A stretch of 64,000 nt of DNA, from the NCBI GenBank assembly GCA_964409905.1, contig CAYPET010000001.1:1-64000 (forward strand), written 5' to 3'. The stretch comes from JAGNRR01 sp964409905 (GTDB lineage Bacteria > Bacteroidota > Bacteroidia > Chitinophagales > Chitinophagaceae). The position numbers and the translations under genes are program-made. Every line of letters begins with the position of its first letter. Position 1 is the stretch's first letter. The notes below the pieces were generated by a model. The model was not told where the DNA came from. It did no database searches and saw only the letters and a program-made list of their open reading frames with translations. Of the stretch, positions 44,460-52,847 are shown in pieces.

Positions 44460-44811
44460 TATTTACTATTTCTAAACAAGGATATAGGAATACTGAAATC
44501 TTCACAGTACCATTACCTATTATACTATAGCGAGTAATATAGTTTTAAAGTCTAAAATTACTCATTATGAAAAATTTCAAACATTTTATTTGCATTACAA
44601 TCAAAGCCTATCAACTAGTAGAAGCCGTCATTTAAGTACTGGCTAATTATGCTTGAAATAAACTCCACTTTATGAACTAACTTGAGGGCTAAAATCGCCT
44701 CAACATTATGCCCAATGAATGCAAAACAACGTCAATTTTTTATTCTGGGTAAATTATACCGCGGGGAATATTTAACGGAGCCAAAATGAAGATTACCTTT
44801 GGATCTAATCC
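44460..44811. other. 352-bp intergenic region with hairpin and micro-frame
   Basis: No firm gene. It holds an imperfect hairpin (44532-44547 with 44553-44563), followed at 44567 by a 23-codon open frame (MKNFKHFICITIKAYQLVEA). That frame resembles the first residues of YidD proteins but then stops, so it may be a remnant. A weak inverted repeat TTGAGG/CCTCAA is near 44682-44703. The purN -7 box is at the right end. Confidence 0.5.
44794..44801 (+). promoter_or_regulatory. -7 box of purN
   Basis: TACCTTTG lies 10 bp before the purN ATG, the same box and the same distance as for the PurF-like gene at 37802. Confidence 0.6.
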
Positions 44812-45375
44812 ATGAAAAATATCGTCATATTCGCATCAGGTGCTGGCTCCAATGCGCAGGCTATTATTGATTACTTCCGTGGTAGCAAAGCGGTGAATGT
44901 GGCACTCATTGTTTCCAATAAAGCGCAGGCCGGCGTGCTGCACATTGCGCAGCAAGAAGAGATTGACTCCGTATTGGTCAATCGTAAGGTGATTAACGAC
45001 CCCGGCTTTTTGAACGTGCTACAGCAATACGAAACCAATCTGATTGTGCTGGCCGGTTATCTGTGGAAGATACCCGATTATTTGATTCAGGCCTATGAAA
45101 ACCACATCGTAAATATTCACCCCGCATTACTGCCCAAATATGGCGGCAAGGGTATGTATGGTCATCATGTGCATGAGGCCATCATTGCAAATAAGGAAAC
45201 TGAAAGCGGCATTACCATTCATTTGGTAAACGAAGAATATGACAAGGGGCGCATTTTGTATCAGGAGAGTGTGTCTGTTTCGGTGGACGAAACACCCGAA
45301 AGTTTGGCGCAAAAAATTCATGCGCTGGAGCATAAGAATTTCCCGCGCATCATTGCTTCTTTACTTACAACCTAG
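44812..45375 (+). CDS. purN: Phosphoribosylglycinamide formyltransferase
   Basis: 187 residues. PurN transfers a formyl group from 10-formyltetrahydrofolate to GAR in purine synthesis. The GAR phosphate loop is FASGAGSNAQAIIDYF, the folate/catalytic block is VNIHPALLPKYGGKGMYGHH (catalytic Asn and His in place), and the catalytic Asp follows in EEYDKGRILYQ. It is monocistronic and convergent with an EamA transporter. It is one of three purine genes in the window (with the PurF-like gene and purB), which are scattered and not in one operon. Confidence 0.95.
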   Translation: MKNIVIFASGAGSNAQAIIDYFRGSKAVNVALIVSNKAQAGVLHIAQQEEIDSVLVNRKVINDPGFLNVLQQYETNLIVLAGYLWKIPDYLIQAYENHIVNIHPALLPKYGGKGMYGHHVHEAIIANKETESGITIHLVNEEYDKGRILYQESVSVSVDETPESLAQKIHALEHKNFPRIIASLLTT

Positions 45376-45423
45376 TCCCTGCGATATGCTAGTACTTTAA
45401 CCAACTGTATTGAGCGATTTTTT

Positions 45424-46344
45424 TTATCTAGCCGATGGTTTTCTTTTCTTGCTAACCAGATAAACCCCGCTAAATATCAAAGCCCCGGCCAAGACTTTTA
45501 CCCAGTTCATGTCTTCATGAAAAAACATTACGGCAATAATAGCCGCTAAAAAAGGCTGCATATAGATATAGGCGCCAATCACCGAGGGCGATAATTCTTT
45601 CATAGCATAAATATTCCACAGATAAGCCAGGAAGGTCATCCCCAGTAAAACGTAGGCTAGTATCCAATAGCTTTGGGTATTAAATTGACTCCAATCAATC
45701 ATAGATATTTCATGAAAGCCAAAAGGTAGCACCATAATAATAGCAAAGAGGAATACCCAACGGATGACGGTGAGGGGTGCATATTTGGCCATCAGTGGTT
45801 TTACCATAACCAAGTATATGGAGTACGAAACAGCATTAATAAACACAAAGAAATCGCCCAAAGCCGGATTGCTGCCCAAGGCAGATGTGCTGCTGAGTAT
45901 AATTAAAATTGCAGCACCTATCAAGCCTAAGGCAATACCCAACCCTTTATTCCAGGTAAATTTTTCTTGAAGAATAAAACTAGCTAATACTACCACCAAA
46001 ATTGGTGTAGTCAGCATCATCAGCGCTGCATGCACGGGGGTCGTCAGTGCAAGGCCTTCAAAAAACAAGAGTTGATTAACAGCCACACCGAATAAGGCAC
46101 ACAACATTAGACGAGCAAGGTCATTACGTTCTATTTTTTTATTGTTTACTTTTTCACTGCTAACAACAATTTTTTTGACTAAAAAATACAGCCAAAAAAG
46201 GAGTGCTGCCACCACCACCCGCAGTAATATAAACCCTTTGGGTAGAATAAGGCTTGGCATAATCACTTTGGTCAGCGAGAAACCTCCAGCATAAATAAGA
46301 TTTACAGCCAATACTGCCAAGTGGGCAATGGTTCTTGCATTCAT
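45424..46344 (-). CDS. EamA/DMT-family transporter
   Basis: 306 residues with ten membrane helices in two five-helix halves: AVLAVNLIYAGGFSLTKVIM at the start, LALTTPVHAALMMLTTPILV ending the first half, SPVIGAYIYMQPFLAAIIAV in the second, and a basic tail (VSKKRKPSAR). The drug/metabolite transporter superfamily includes amino-acid and metabolite exporters; the substrate is not predictable. It is 18 bp downstream of the SRPBCC gene on the same strand and may be in its operon. Confidence 0.9.
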   Translation of the reverse strand: MNARTIAHLAVLAVNLIYAGGFSLTKVIMPSLILPKGFILLRVVVAALLFWLYFLVKKIVVSSEKVNNKKIERNDLARLMLCALFGVAVNQLLFFEGLALTTPVHAALMMLTTPILVVVLASFILQEKFTWNKGLGIALGLIGAAILIILSSTSALGSNPALGDFFVFINAVSYSIYLVMVKPLMAKYAPLTVIRWVFLFAIIMVLPFGFHEISMIDWSQFNTQSYWILAYVLLGMTFLAYLWNIYAMKELSPSVIGAYIYMQPFLAAIIAVMFFHEDMNWVKVLAGALIFSGVYLVSKKRKPSAR

Positions 46345-46362
46345 GCTGCGCGAAAGTACAGT

Positions 46363-46827
46363 CTATTTTGAATTAAATTTCTTCTCCAACACCTTGAAAC
46401 GATAATCAAAAATCCCATGCAGTTTTTTTCTGACAAATAGCGTATTTGCCAAATCACCAAGCACGCCCAAGGGTAATTTATAATGAATAATATCTGTCAT
46501 CATAATACCATCCTTTGTTTCAGCAATGTGATGCTCATGATGCCACATGGCATAAGGCCCAAAACGTTGTTCATCCACGAAGTACACTCCCTTGTGCACT
46601 TGGGTTATCTCTGTGCACCAATTTAACTTAATACCTAATAGCGGACTGACCTTATAAGTAATAATTTGCCCTGCATACATTTCTGGTGCCAGATCTTTAG
46701 TGGTTATCACAAACCCCATTTCCTTGGGCGTGATTTCTTGCAGATTTTTGGGCGAAGAAATAAAATTCCAAAGCGTTTCCTTATCTGTTTTTATTAGCTG
46801 TTTTGTTTCGATTTTGTATATGGCCAT
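46363..46827 (-). CDS. SRPBCC-fold ligand-binding protein
   Basis: 154 residues from MAIYKIETKQLIKTDKETLW, a START/polyketide-cyclase-like helix-grip fold (WNFISSPKNLQEITPKEMGF, FVDEQRFGPYAMWHHEHHI, MMTDIIHYKLPLGVLGDLAN). The start at 46827 lies inside the DUF2256 gene, overlapping it by 47 bp in another frame, so the genes are translationally coupled. A longer frame to 46902 is only the out-of-frame DUF2256 region. Such proteins bind hydrophobic ligands; the ligand is unknown. It is third in an SDR-DUF2256-SRPBCC cluster. Confidence 0.87.
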   Translation of the reverse strand: MAIYKIETKQLIKTDKETLWNFISSPKNLQEITPKEMGFVITTKDLAPEMYAGQIITYKVSPLLGIKLNWCTEITQVHKGVYFVDEQRFGPYAMWHHEHHIAETKDGIMMTDIIHYKLPLGVLGDLANTLFVRKKLHGIFDYRFKVLEKKFNSK

Positions 46828-46957
46828 TTTTTGTTGTTTTACATTTTTCGCTGCAATATTTGACATGCTCCCAGTCACGTGCCCATTTTTTTCTCCAGGC
46901 AAACGGACGATTGCATACAGGGCAAGTCTTTTCGGGTAGAAATTGTTTTTTGTGCAT
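46781..46957 (-). CDS. DUF2256 zinc-ribbon-like small protein
   Basis: A 58-residue gene. It reads MHKKQFLPEKTCPVCNRPF, then AWRKKWARDWEHVKYCSEKC and a basic tail. Two CxxC-type pairs (CPVC and CSEKC) make a small zinc-ribbon, and the WRKKW..W..VKYCS block is the DUF2256 signature. Its ATG abuts the TAG of the SDR gene (46958-46960) and its 3' end overlaps the SRPBCC start. As far as I recall, this family is often encoded near cryptochrome/photolyase-like genes and SDRs; none of the photolyase type is in view here. Confidence 0.88.
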   Translation of the reverse strand: MHKKQFLPEKTCPVCNRPFAWRKKWARDWEHVKYCSEKCKTTKNGHIQNRNKTANKNR

Positions 46958-47650
46958 CTATATCATCCTGATGCTGCTCATTCCGCCATCTACGTGTAGT
47001 ATCTGACCCGTTGTCCAGGCACTATCCGATGATAACAAAAATTGCGCCGTGGCGGCCAATCCGTTAGGTGTGCCAATTGCGCACAACGGGTGCCGGTTGG
47101 CGCTGGCTGCCTTTTTATCGTCAGTGCTAAGCAAGGTTGCGGCCAACGGTGTGTCGGTAATGGAAGGTGCTATACAATTTACCCGAATAGAAGGTGCCAA
47201 CTCAGCAGCTAGGGCGCGTGTCAATCCTTCAATGGCCCCTTTGCTGCTGGCCACAAGTGAATGAAAACCCATACCAGTTTGTACAGCCACCGTAGAAAAA
47301 AGAACAATAGAAGGATGAGAAGATTTTTTCATAAGAGGAAGTAATTGCTGAATGACTTTCACCGCACCCACTACGTTTACTTGATAATCAGCAATAAAAT
47401 CTTCCGGTTTTATCCTGTTAAACGGTCTTAGGCTGATAGTGCCCGGCATATAAACCAATCCGTCGATTACCTCGGGCAAGCCCTGCAGCAAATCGTTAGC
47501 GGCGACATCGTAATACTGATAGTGCACATTTTCAGCATCCTCACAGGCATTATTGTGGTAGGTGGCTATCACATTGGCATGCTTGGCTAGCTGAGTCACC
47601 AATGCTTTTCCGATTCCCGAACTGCCGCCAACGATTACGTAATTCTTCAT
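46958..47650 (-). CDS. SDR-family oxidoreductase lacking the catalytic Tyr
   Basis: 230 residues with a Rossmann fold: VGGSSGIGKALVTQ nucleotide-binding loop, VYMPGTISLRPFNRI (in the NNAG position) and the C-terminal GQILHVDGGMSSIRMI. The usual Ser is present (LFSTVAVQTG), but the YxxxK motif reads V-A-S-S-K in FHSLVASSKGAIEGLTRALA, so the catalytic Tyr is Val. It may use another residue or be a binding protein. It heads the SDR-DUF2256-SRPBCC cluster, with the next ATG directly after its stop. Confidence 0.88.
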   Translation of the reverse strand: MKNYVIVGGSSGIGKALVTQLAKHANVIATYHNNACEDAENVHYQYYDVAANDLLQGLPEVIDGLVYMPGTISLRPFNRIKPEDFIADYQVNVVGAVKVIQQLLPLMKKSSHPSIVLFSTVAVQTGMGFHSLVASSKGAIEGLTRALAAELAPSIRVNCIAPSITDTPLAATLLSTDDKKAASANRHPLCAIGTPNGLAATAQFLLSSDSAWTTGQILHVDGGMSSIRMI

Positions 47651-47729
47651 GTTTAAATTTATTAATTAAAATATAAACAAAGGTAGCCCTAACGAGAACC
47701 GAGGAGCAATACTAAATGGTAAAAAAAGC

Positions 47730-48299
47730 TTAAGCCTGAGCCAATTGCTCCTGACGAGCCAAGGATAGATTATAAATGCCAAAAGCAATCGCAGCAAAAA
47801 GAATATCCGCACCGAAGCTATTGACGAACAATTGGGTTGCAAACTCAGACTTGTAAAAAGGCAAGGCCATAGCAAAGCATTCAGCCAAACCGGCTAAATC
47901 TCTAGTATATAGAGACCCTTCAACCCAGGTTCCGAAATTTGACAACACAAAGAAGATCAATGAACCACTAATGGTAAATCCCAAAATATTCAAGCCTTTT
48001 CGGGCATTTAAACCTGTACCCAACAAAACGATTAATATAACTGCGCTATAGCTAAAGAGCTGCCCCCAACTATAAAAACCAGGAGTAGTTGTAAACAATT
48101 CGAAAAATAAATCTGTGAAAATCATGGCACCAAAAGGAATCAAATAAGCAATTGATTTGTTTTTTAGTATCGAGCCGCTAAAAATACTCAATGCTGCTAT
48201 GGGCACTAAATTGAACCACCGCATTTCATTAAATATTAATCGTAGTATGACGGTAGTTAGTATTATGCCCGCTACTAATGCTATCTTCTTCTTATTCAT
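47730..48299 (-). CDS. Membrane protein, DUF6580-like putative transporter
   Basis: 189 residues with about five to six hydrophobic helices: a start VAGIILTTVILRLIF, the soluble-facing FNEMRWFNLVPIAALSIFSG, YLIPFGAMIFTDLFFELF, and SNFGTWVEGSLYTRDLAGLA near the end. The FN..P..A..LF.G and the F.TD pattern match the ECF-transporter-like family DUF6580 as I remember it. The substrate is unknown. It is monocistronic between the SDR cluster and the sugar isomerase. Confidence 0.75.
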   Translation of the reverse strand: MNKKKIALVAGIILTTVILRLIFNEMRWFNLVPIAALSIFSGSILKNKSIAYLIPFGAMIFTDLFFELFTTTPGFYSWGQLFSYSAVILIVLLGTGLNARKGLNILGFTISGSLIFFVLSNFGTWVEGSLYTRDLAGLAECFAMALPFYKSEFATQLFVNSFGADILFAAIAFGIYNLSLARQEQLAQA

Positions 48300-48360
48300 C
48301 TCGCAAAGTTGGTTTTAGATATTCGTTTTCCCAAATGTAAATTCAATTTTTCAATTGAGC

Positions 48361-49350
48361 TTATTTTGACTTTTCACCCATAGCCTTTTTCAGACTAATA
48401 ATCACGTCTATTTCATCAGCACTTACCTTGTTCTTGACACTTAACTCCCATGAAATCCAATCTTCCAAGTGAATATGATAAAAAACACGTTGCCAATATG
48501 TGCTACCTTTTGGCTCTATGAGCGATATATTAGTGCAGTAAGGCTTAATTACTTCAAGTAAAAATTTGAGCCTTTTCTTATTTTTTGCCGACGCCTTCGT
48601 ATCAATCAATGCCACAACAGCCAGATTGCTGATTTTATTGCGCCAGCCTACAATTTCATTATGCGTCATTTCGGGCAGCACATTATGCCAACAGAGCATT
48701 TTACTGTTCTCGTTCAACTGTTGTCTGAATCGCACGGCAATACCCTCGTACCCCACTGTGGTGTAGATTATAGGAATGGTACCAACAAGTTTACTAGCTA
48801 AGGCGCGTGCCTGATGCTGAATATTGTCATGTTCTTTATTCAATAGTTTACTTACCCCTTTCAGTAGGCTGTGCACATCAGTGTCCAGCAATCCCGACTG
48901 GTGTAATACATGCAACAGCTGCGTCAGTGAATAGCCAAGACAAGAACGAGGCGGCATTCCGCTGGGAATTAGGATATGTTTTAATTTATGCGACTGAGCT
49001 CGTTGGGCCAATTGTCCACCGGAAGTGATGCACACAATTTCAGCACCAGATTGTAGTGCAATATCCAAGGCGGCTAAAGTCTCCTCAGTATTGCCAGAAT
49101 AAGAACAAGCAATAAAGAGGGTTTTGCTATCTACGGCTTTGTGGGTATTGTAACTTTTATTTACCGTGAACGGTACCGCTATCTTATCCTTCACATAGTC
49201 CTGCACAATAGTGGCACCAATACCACTACCTCCCAAACCGCTAACATATACCTGGCTAAATTTCTTTTTTGAAAATTTCAATGGTGACTGCTGGCTGATT
49301 ACTAGGGCTTCATCCAGCTGCTTTCCAAAATTGGCAATCAATTCTTTCAT
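48361..49350 (-). CDS. Bifunctional phosphoglucose/phosphomannose isomerase
   Basis: 329 residues with two SIS domains. The first contains VYVSGLGGSGIGATIVQDY and FIACSYSGNTEETLAALD, the second KMLCWHNVLPEMTHNEIVGW with the catalytic Glu and His. The family interconverts glucose-6-P, fructose-6-P and mannose-6-P, feeding glycolysis and sugar-nucleotide synthesis. The length matches the short PGI/PMI type and not classical Pgi. It is divergent from yraN, with a palindrome between the two starts. Confidence 0.92.
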   Translation of the reverse strand: MKELIANFGKQLDEALVISQQSPLKFSKKKFSQVYVSGLGGSGIGATIVQDYVKDKIAVPFTVNKSYNTHKAVDSKTLFIACSYSGNTEETLAALDIALQSGAEIVCITSGGQLAQRAQSHKLKHILIPSGMPPRSCLGYSLTQLLHVLHQSGLLDTDVHSLLKGVSKLLNKEHDNIQHQARALASKLVGTIPIIYTTVGYEGIAVRFRQQLNENSKMLCWHNVLPEMTHNEIVGWRNKISNLAVVALIDTKASAKNKKRLKFLLEVIKPYCTNISLIEPKGSTYWQRVFYHIHLEDWISWELSVKNKVSADEIDVIISLKKAMGEKSK

Positions 49351-49351
49351 A

Positions 49352-49372
49352 ACGTTTAAACGTGTAAATTTA
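49352..49372. promoter_or_regulatory. Palindrome and symmetric -7-like box between divergent genes
   Basis: A perfect 12-bp palindrome ACGTTTAAACGT (49352-49363) is followed by TAAATTTA (49365-49372), which is self-complementary and one base from TAnnTTTG on both strands. The 32-bp gap between the PGI/PMI and yraN starts thus contains a candidate operator and a bidirectional promoter element. Confidence 0.45.
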
Positions 49373-49382
49373 GGTTATTATC

Positions 49383-49736
49383 ATGAACTCAAATATTGAC
49401 ATTGGAGAATTTGGAGAAGAATTAGCAGTGCAATATCTGCAAGACAAAGGTTTTGAAATAATAGCGCGGAACTGGCGGCATAAAAAACTGGAACTTGACA
49501 TTGTAGCCCGCGAGGGCAACACTACAGTATTTATTGAGGTAAAAACAAGAAAATCAACCAAATACGGCTATCCCGAAAACGGCCTGACAAAAAACAAACT
49601 AAAGTCCATTATTGCCGCTGGTACTGAGTATTTGCACCACCACCCCAACTGGGATGTTCGCTACGATTGTATATCCATTTTACTGGAAGGAAAAAAGGCA
49701 GTAGACATTTTACACATCAAAGATGTCTATCTTTAA
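49383..49736 (+). CDS. YraN-family (UPF0102) endonuclease-like protein
   Basis: 117 residues with the PD-(D/E)XK fold of UPF0102: GEFGEELAVQYLQDKGFEII, then WRHKKLELDIVAREGNTTVF and IEVKTRKSTKYG. The acidic and Lys residues of a nuclease core (E-L-D-I and E-V-K) are intact. Similar proteins resemble Holliday-junction resolvases, but the role in the cell is unclear. It overlaps the convergent purB gene by 4 bp. Confidence 0.92.
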   Translation: MNSNIDIGEFGEELAVQYLQDKGFEIIARNWRHKKLELDIVAREGNTTVFIEVKTRKSTKYGYPENGLTKNKLKSIIAAGTEYLHHHPNWDVRYDCISILLEGKKAVDILHIKDVYL

Positions 49737-51076
49737 AACTTATGCTTTACACCTACATAATTCCAGGGTGTGATTTTTTTCAAGCTTGCCTTCACTGCGT
49801 CTTTAATCTTTAACTTATCTATAAAACTGTGTATATCCTCCTGGGTAATACGATCCTTGCCTCTTGTCAAATCTTTGAGGGCCTCATAGGGCTGATGGAA
49901 CTGCTCTCGACGGAGCACCGTTTGAATAGCTTCGGCCACTACAGCCCAGTTCGCTTCTAAATCTGCTTGTAGTTTTTGTTCGTTCAGCAATATTTTATCT
50001 AAACCACGCATCAAGGAGTTCAGGGCTATCATGCTATGTGCTATCGGCACACCAATGTTGCGTAAAACTGTACTGTCGGTAAGGTCGCGTTGCAGGCGAG
50101 AAATTGGCAGTTTTGCTGCTAAGTGCTCAAAGGTTGCATTGGCCATACCCAAATTTCCCTCTGCGTTTTCAAAATCAATAGGATTCACTTTATGCGGCAT
50201 AGCCGATGAGCCTACCTCACCTTTTTTAGTTTGTTGTTTGAAATAATCCATGGAAATATAAGTCCACATATCCCGAGACAAATCGATTAATATATTATTG
50301 ATCCTTTTCAATGTATCGAACTGTGCAGCCAGCATATCATAATGCTCTATTTGTGTTGTAAACTGTGAGCGAAATAAGCCTAATCGTTTGTTTACAAATT
50401 CATTGCCAAAAGCAGTCCAGTTTTTTTTAGGAAATGCAACATGATGCGCATTAAAATTACCGGTAGCGCCGCCAAACTTAGCCGCAAATGGTACCGCTTT
50501 TAATAATACCAATTGATTTTCGATGCGCTCTACAAATACAAATATTTCTTTACCCAGTGTCGTTGGGCTGGCTGCCTGACCATGCGTACGCGCCAGCATG
50601 GCCACATCCTTCCATTTTTTTGAAAGTGCTCGCAATTGTTCAATCAAGGCTGCCATACCTGGCAGATATTCATTATGCAATGCTTCCTTCCATGATAAGG
50701 GCACGGCAGTATTATTAATATCCTGCGATGTCAATCCAAAATGCACCCACTCACTTTTGGCAGCTAATTTTAGTCGGCTCATTTTCTTCTTGATAAAGTA
50801 TTCTACCGCCTTTACATCATGCCTGGTCGTCGACTCAATATCTTTTATGACCTGTGCATCTTTCACGCTGAAATTTTTATACAAATTGCGCAAGGCTGTT
50901 TTGTCTTTTGCGTTAAGCGAAAAAAACTTGTGATCGGCGAGGGCGATGAAGTATTCCACTTCTACCCAAACACGATATTTAAAGAGTGCATATTCGCTAA
51001 AATAGTTTGAAAGTTTGGCAACAGATTTTTGATAACGACCATCAATTGGTGATATTGCAGTGAGTTGTTCAGACAT
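49733..51076 (-). CDS. purB: Adenylosuccinate lyase
   Basis: 448 residues from MSEQLTAISPIDGRYQKSVA; the start at 51076 agrees with the family and with a -7 box. PurB removes fumarate from SAICAR and from adenylosuccinate in purine synthesis. The fumarase/aspartase signature is GEVGSSAMPHKVNPIDFENA. HVHFGLTSQDINNTA-type sequence (EWVHFGLTSQDINNT) and MLARTHGQAASPTTLGKE supply the catalytic His and substrate contacts. The enzyme matches the E. coli-type long form. It overlaps yraN by 4 bp at the 3' end and is divergent from mqnA. Confidence 0.96.
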   Translation of the reverse strand: MSEQLTAISPIDGRYQKSVAKLSNYFSEYALFKYRVWVEVEYFIALADHKFFSLNAKDKTALRNLYKNFSVKDAQVIKDIESTTRHDVKAVEYFIKKKMSRLKLAAKSEWVHFGLTSQDINNTAVPLSWKEALHNEYLPGMAALIEQLRALSKKWKDVAMLARTHGQAASPTTLGKEIFVFVERIENQLVLLKAVPFAAKFGGATGNFNAHHVAFPKKNWTAFGNEFVNKRLGLFRSQFTTQIEHYDMLAAQFDTLKRINNILIDLSRDMWTYISMDYFKQQTKKGEVGSSAMPHKVNPIDFENAEGNLGMANATFEHLAAKLPISRLQRDLTDSTVLRNIGVPIAHSMIALNSLMRGLDKILLNEQKLQADLEANWAVVAEAIQTVLRREQFHQPYEALKDLTRGKDRITQEDIHSFIDKLKIKDAVKASLKKITPWNYVGVKHKF

Positions 51077-51081
51077 GGCGG

Positions 51082-51089
51082 CAAAGTTA
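51082..51089 (-). promoter_or_regulatory. -7 box of purB
   Basis: Minus-strand TAACTTTG (51089-51082), 5 bp before the purB ATG. It fits TAnnTTTG; no clear -33 TTG at ideal spacing. Confidence 0.55.
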
Positions 51090-51166
51090 GTTATCATGCC
51101 CACGTTAATAAAGTTTATCATCAGTACTTTTTGGAAAATGTTGCAGCGCAGTACAACTTTGTGCGG

Positions 51167-51910
51167 ATGCTTGAAAAAACATGGGTTGGGGCCGTTAGCT
51201 ACTTAAATACAAAACCATTAATCTACGGTTTTGAGCAAGGAGAAATGGCCAACGAGGTACATTTAGTGCTTGATTATCCTGCCCAGCTGGCAGCACGCAT
51301 GAATAAGGGCGAATTAGATGCTGCCCTTGTGCCAATTGCTGCCATGGATAGCATTCGCAATGCCCACATCTTTAGTTCATACTGCATCGGTGCCAATGGC
51401 CCAGTGGCATCAGTATGCTTATTTTCACCAGTACCGATGGATGACATTGAGTATATCTATCTTGATTATCAAAGCCGCAGCAGTGTCGCATTATTAAAAA
51501 TATTGCTCAGGCAGTATTGGAAAAAAGAGGTACAGTTTCTGGATGCAGCAGAAGGCTATATTGAAAAAATATCCGGCACCACTGCGGGATTGATTATTGG
51601 CGATCGCGCGTTTGAACATCTTGGTCGTTTCCCATTCATCTTTGATTTAGCATCCGCATGGAAAAATTATACAGGTCTGCCATTTGTATTTGCCGCATGG
51701 ATTACAAACAAACCTTTATCCGAAAGTTTTATCACAGCATTCAATAATACCATTGCCTTGGGCTTTGAACATTTAGATACCATTATTGCCCAACAAGAAT
51801 ATGCCTATTATGATTTGCGCAAATATTATTTTGACAACATCTCCTATACGCTTGATGCGCGCAAGCATGAAGCTATTGCTCTGTTTAGAAAATACCTAAA
51901 AACATTATAA
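51167..51910 (+). CDS. mqnA: Menaquinone biosynthesis protein MqnA
   Basis: 247 residues from MLEKTWVGAVSYLNTKPLIY. MqnA is the chorismate dehydratase that makes 3-enolpyruvylbenzoate, first step of the futalosine route to menaquinone. The VGAVSYLNTKPL start, YPAQLAARMNKGELDAALVP and DYQSRSSVALLKILL are typical of this periplasmic-binding-like fold. A longer frame back to 51065 runs into the purB promoter and is not used. Its presence implies that this organism makes menaquinone by the futalosine pathway; other mqn genes are not in the window. Confidence 0.9.
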   Translation: MLEKTWVGAVSYLNTKPLIYGFEQGEMANEVHLVLDYPAQLAARMNKGELDAALVPIAAMDSIRNAHIFSSYCIGANGPVASVCLFSPVPMDDIEYIYLDYQSRSSVALLKILLRQYWKKEVQFLDAAEGYIEKISGTTAGLIIGDRAFEHLGRFPFIFDLASAWKNYTGLPFVFAAWITNKPLSESFITAFNNTIALGFEHLDTIIAQQEYAYYDLRKYYFDNISYTLDARKHEAIALFRKYLKTL

Positions 51911-52492
51911 GCTATATTGCTTAAACCGAACAGCAGCATCCTGTAACATCACAAATGGAACTGATATACTTATGGTATTCCAGCTGGCGTCATTAGTAAC
52001 ATTCCTGGCCTGATTTAAGACACAATGGTATAGCTTTTCTTGCAGGCGCAATCCTAGCTTGAGGCTATTGGCTTCCTGACTGAGCAATAGCTCGATGGCT
52101 GTGTGCGCTACTTTCGGGAAAAGCTCCTCAAGGCAAAACGTTTTTAATTGTACTTCATCAATCCAAAACATGCGTTTCGGAAAAAAATAGGCCAATCGTT
52201 GGGCTTTGCTGGTTTGTATCCATCCGGGCCTCTGCGGATATTTGCTGTATATCTCTAACAACAAATCACCATAATCGTGATCACGAAATTTTTCTGATAC
52301 CTCATAGCATCCATGTTCAAAATTCAACTGCACATCAATATCCATGCGTTGCTTAATGATATCTGCTTCACTACCTGTATTGTATCGCCGAATGTGCTTG
52401 ACAGAAAATGGATGACGCATATAGAAAGCATCAGCCATAGATGCCAGGCTTAATTCCCTCTTTAGACTATCATCAAAATTGTGCAATGCCAT
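51905..52492 (-). CDS. Protein of unknown function, possible PD-(D/E)XK fold
   Basis: 195 residues, soluble, no signal peptide. The central part reads QRMDIDVQLNFEHGCYEVSE, KFRDHDYGDLLLEIYSKYPQ, RPGWIQTSKAQRLAYFFP. An acidic D-V followed by D-(L)LLEI and a Lys nearby is the layout of restriction-endonuclease-fold proteins, but the key E-x-K is not clear, so this is a guess. The remainder is helical. It is convergent with mqnA (6-bp overlap) and divergent from a small lipoprotein gene. I do not recognise a family. Confidence 0.7.
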   Translation of the reverse strand: MALHNFDDSLKRELSLASMADAFYMRHPFSVKHIRRYNTGSEADIIKQRMDIDVQLNFEHGCYEVSEKFRDHDYGDLLLEIYSKYPQRPGWIQTSKAQRLAYFFPKRMFWIDEVQLKTFCLEELFPKVAHTAIELLLSQEANSLKLGLRLQEKLYHCVLNQARNVTNDASWNTISISVPFVMLQDAAVRFKQYSL

Positions 52493-52532
52493 TATAGTGG
52501 AAATGTAATATTTTTAGCCCAAATCCTGTAAG

Positions 52533-52847
52533 ATGAGACATGCCCTGTTACTCTCTACCATACTCCTGTTCCTAAGCGCCTGTAATTGTCATCATGAAGG
52601 CAGTGGCTATGTCTTTAACCAAACCAGCAAGCAGCCTATAGCAAATGTGCGGATTGATGTATATTCTACTAAACCATGGAAAGACACTATCTCACCACCC
52701 ATATATACTGACGCTAATGGCTATTTTGAATATCAACATGATTTTTGCTATGACATGCTAATAGCCAGCGCCCCTGGTTTTATCAACTTCATTTTTTCTG
52801 ATGTCGATAAGGATACGGTTTACCTAGAATATGACAGCGAACTTTAA
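52533..52847 (+). CDS. Small lipoprotein with carboxypeptidase-regulatory-like fold
   Basis: 104 residues: a lipoprotein signal (MRHALLLSTILLFLSAC), then one beta-sandwich domain with the pattern GYVFNQTSKQPIANVRIDVY and YTDANGYFEYQHDF, the G-x-V...G.P..N..V....T..G.F signature of carboxypeptidase-regulatory-like (CarboxypepD_reg) domains. Such single domains may bind other surface proteins. It overlaps the convergent lysA by 4 bp. Confidence 0.82.
   Translation: MRHALLLSTILLFLSACNCHHEGSGYVFNQTSKQPIANVRIDVYSTKPWKDTISPPIYTDANGYFEYQHDFCYDMLIASAPGFINFIFSDVDKDTVYLEYDSEL

Noticed and set aside
44567..44638. Functional yidD gene
   Set aside because: Only about 20 residues resemble YidD and the conserved SPCRFTPTC part is absent in all frames nearby.
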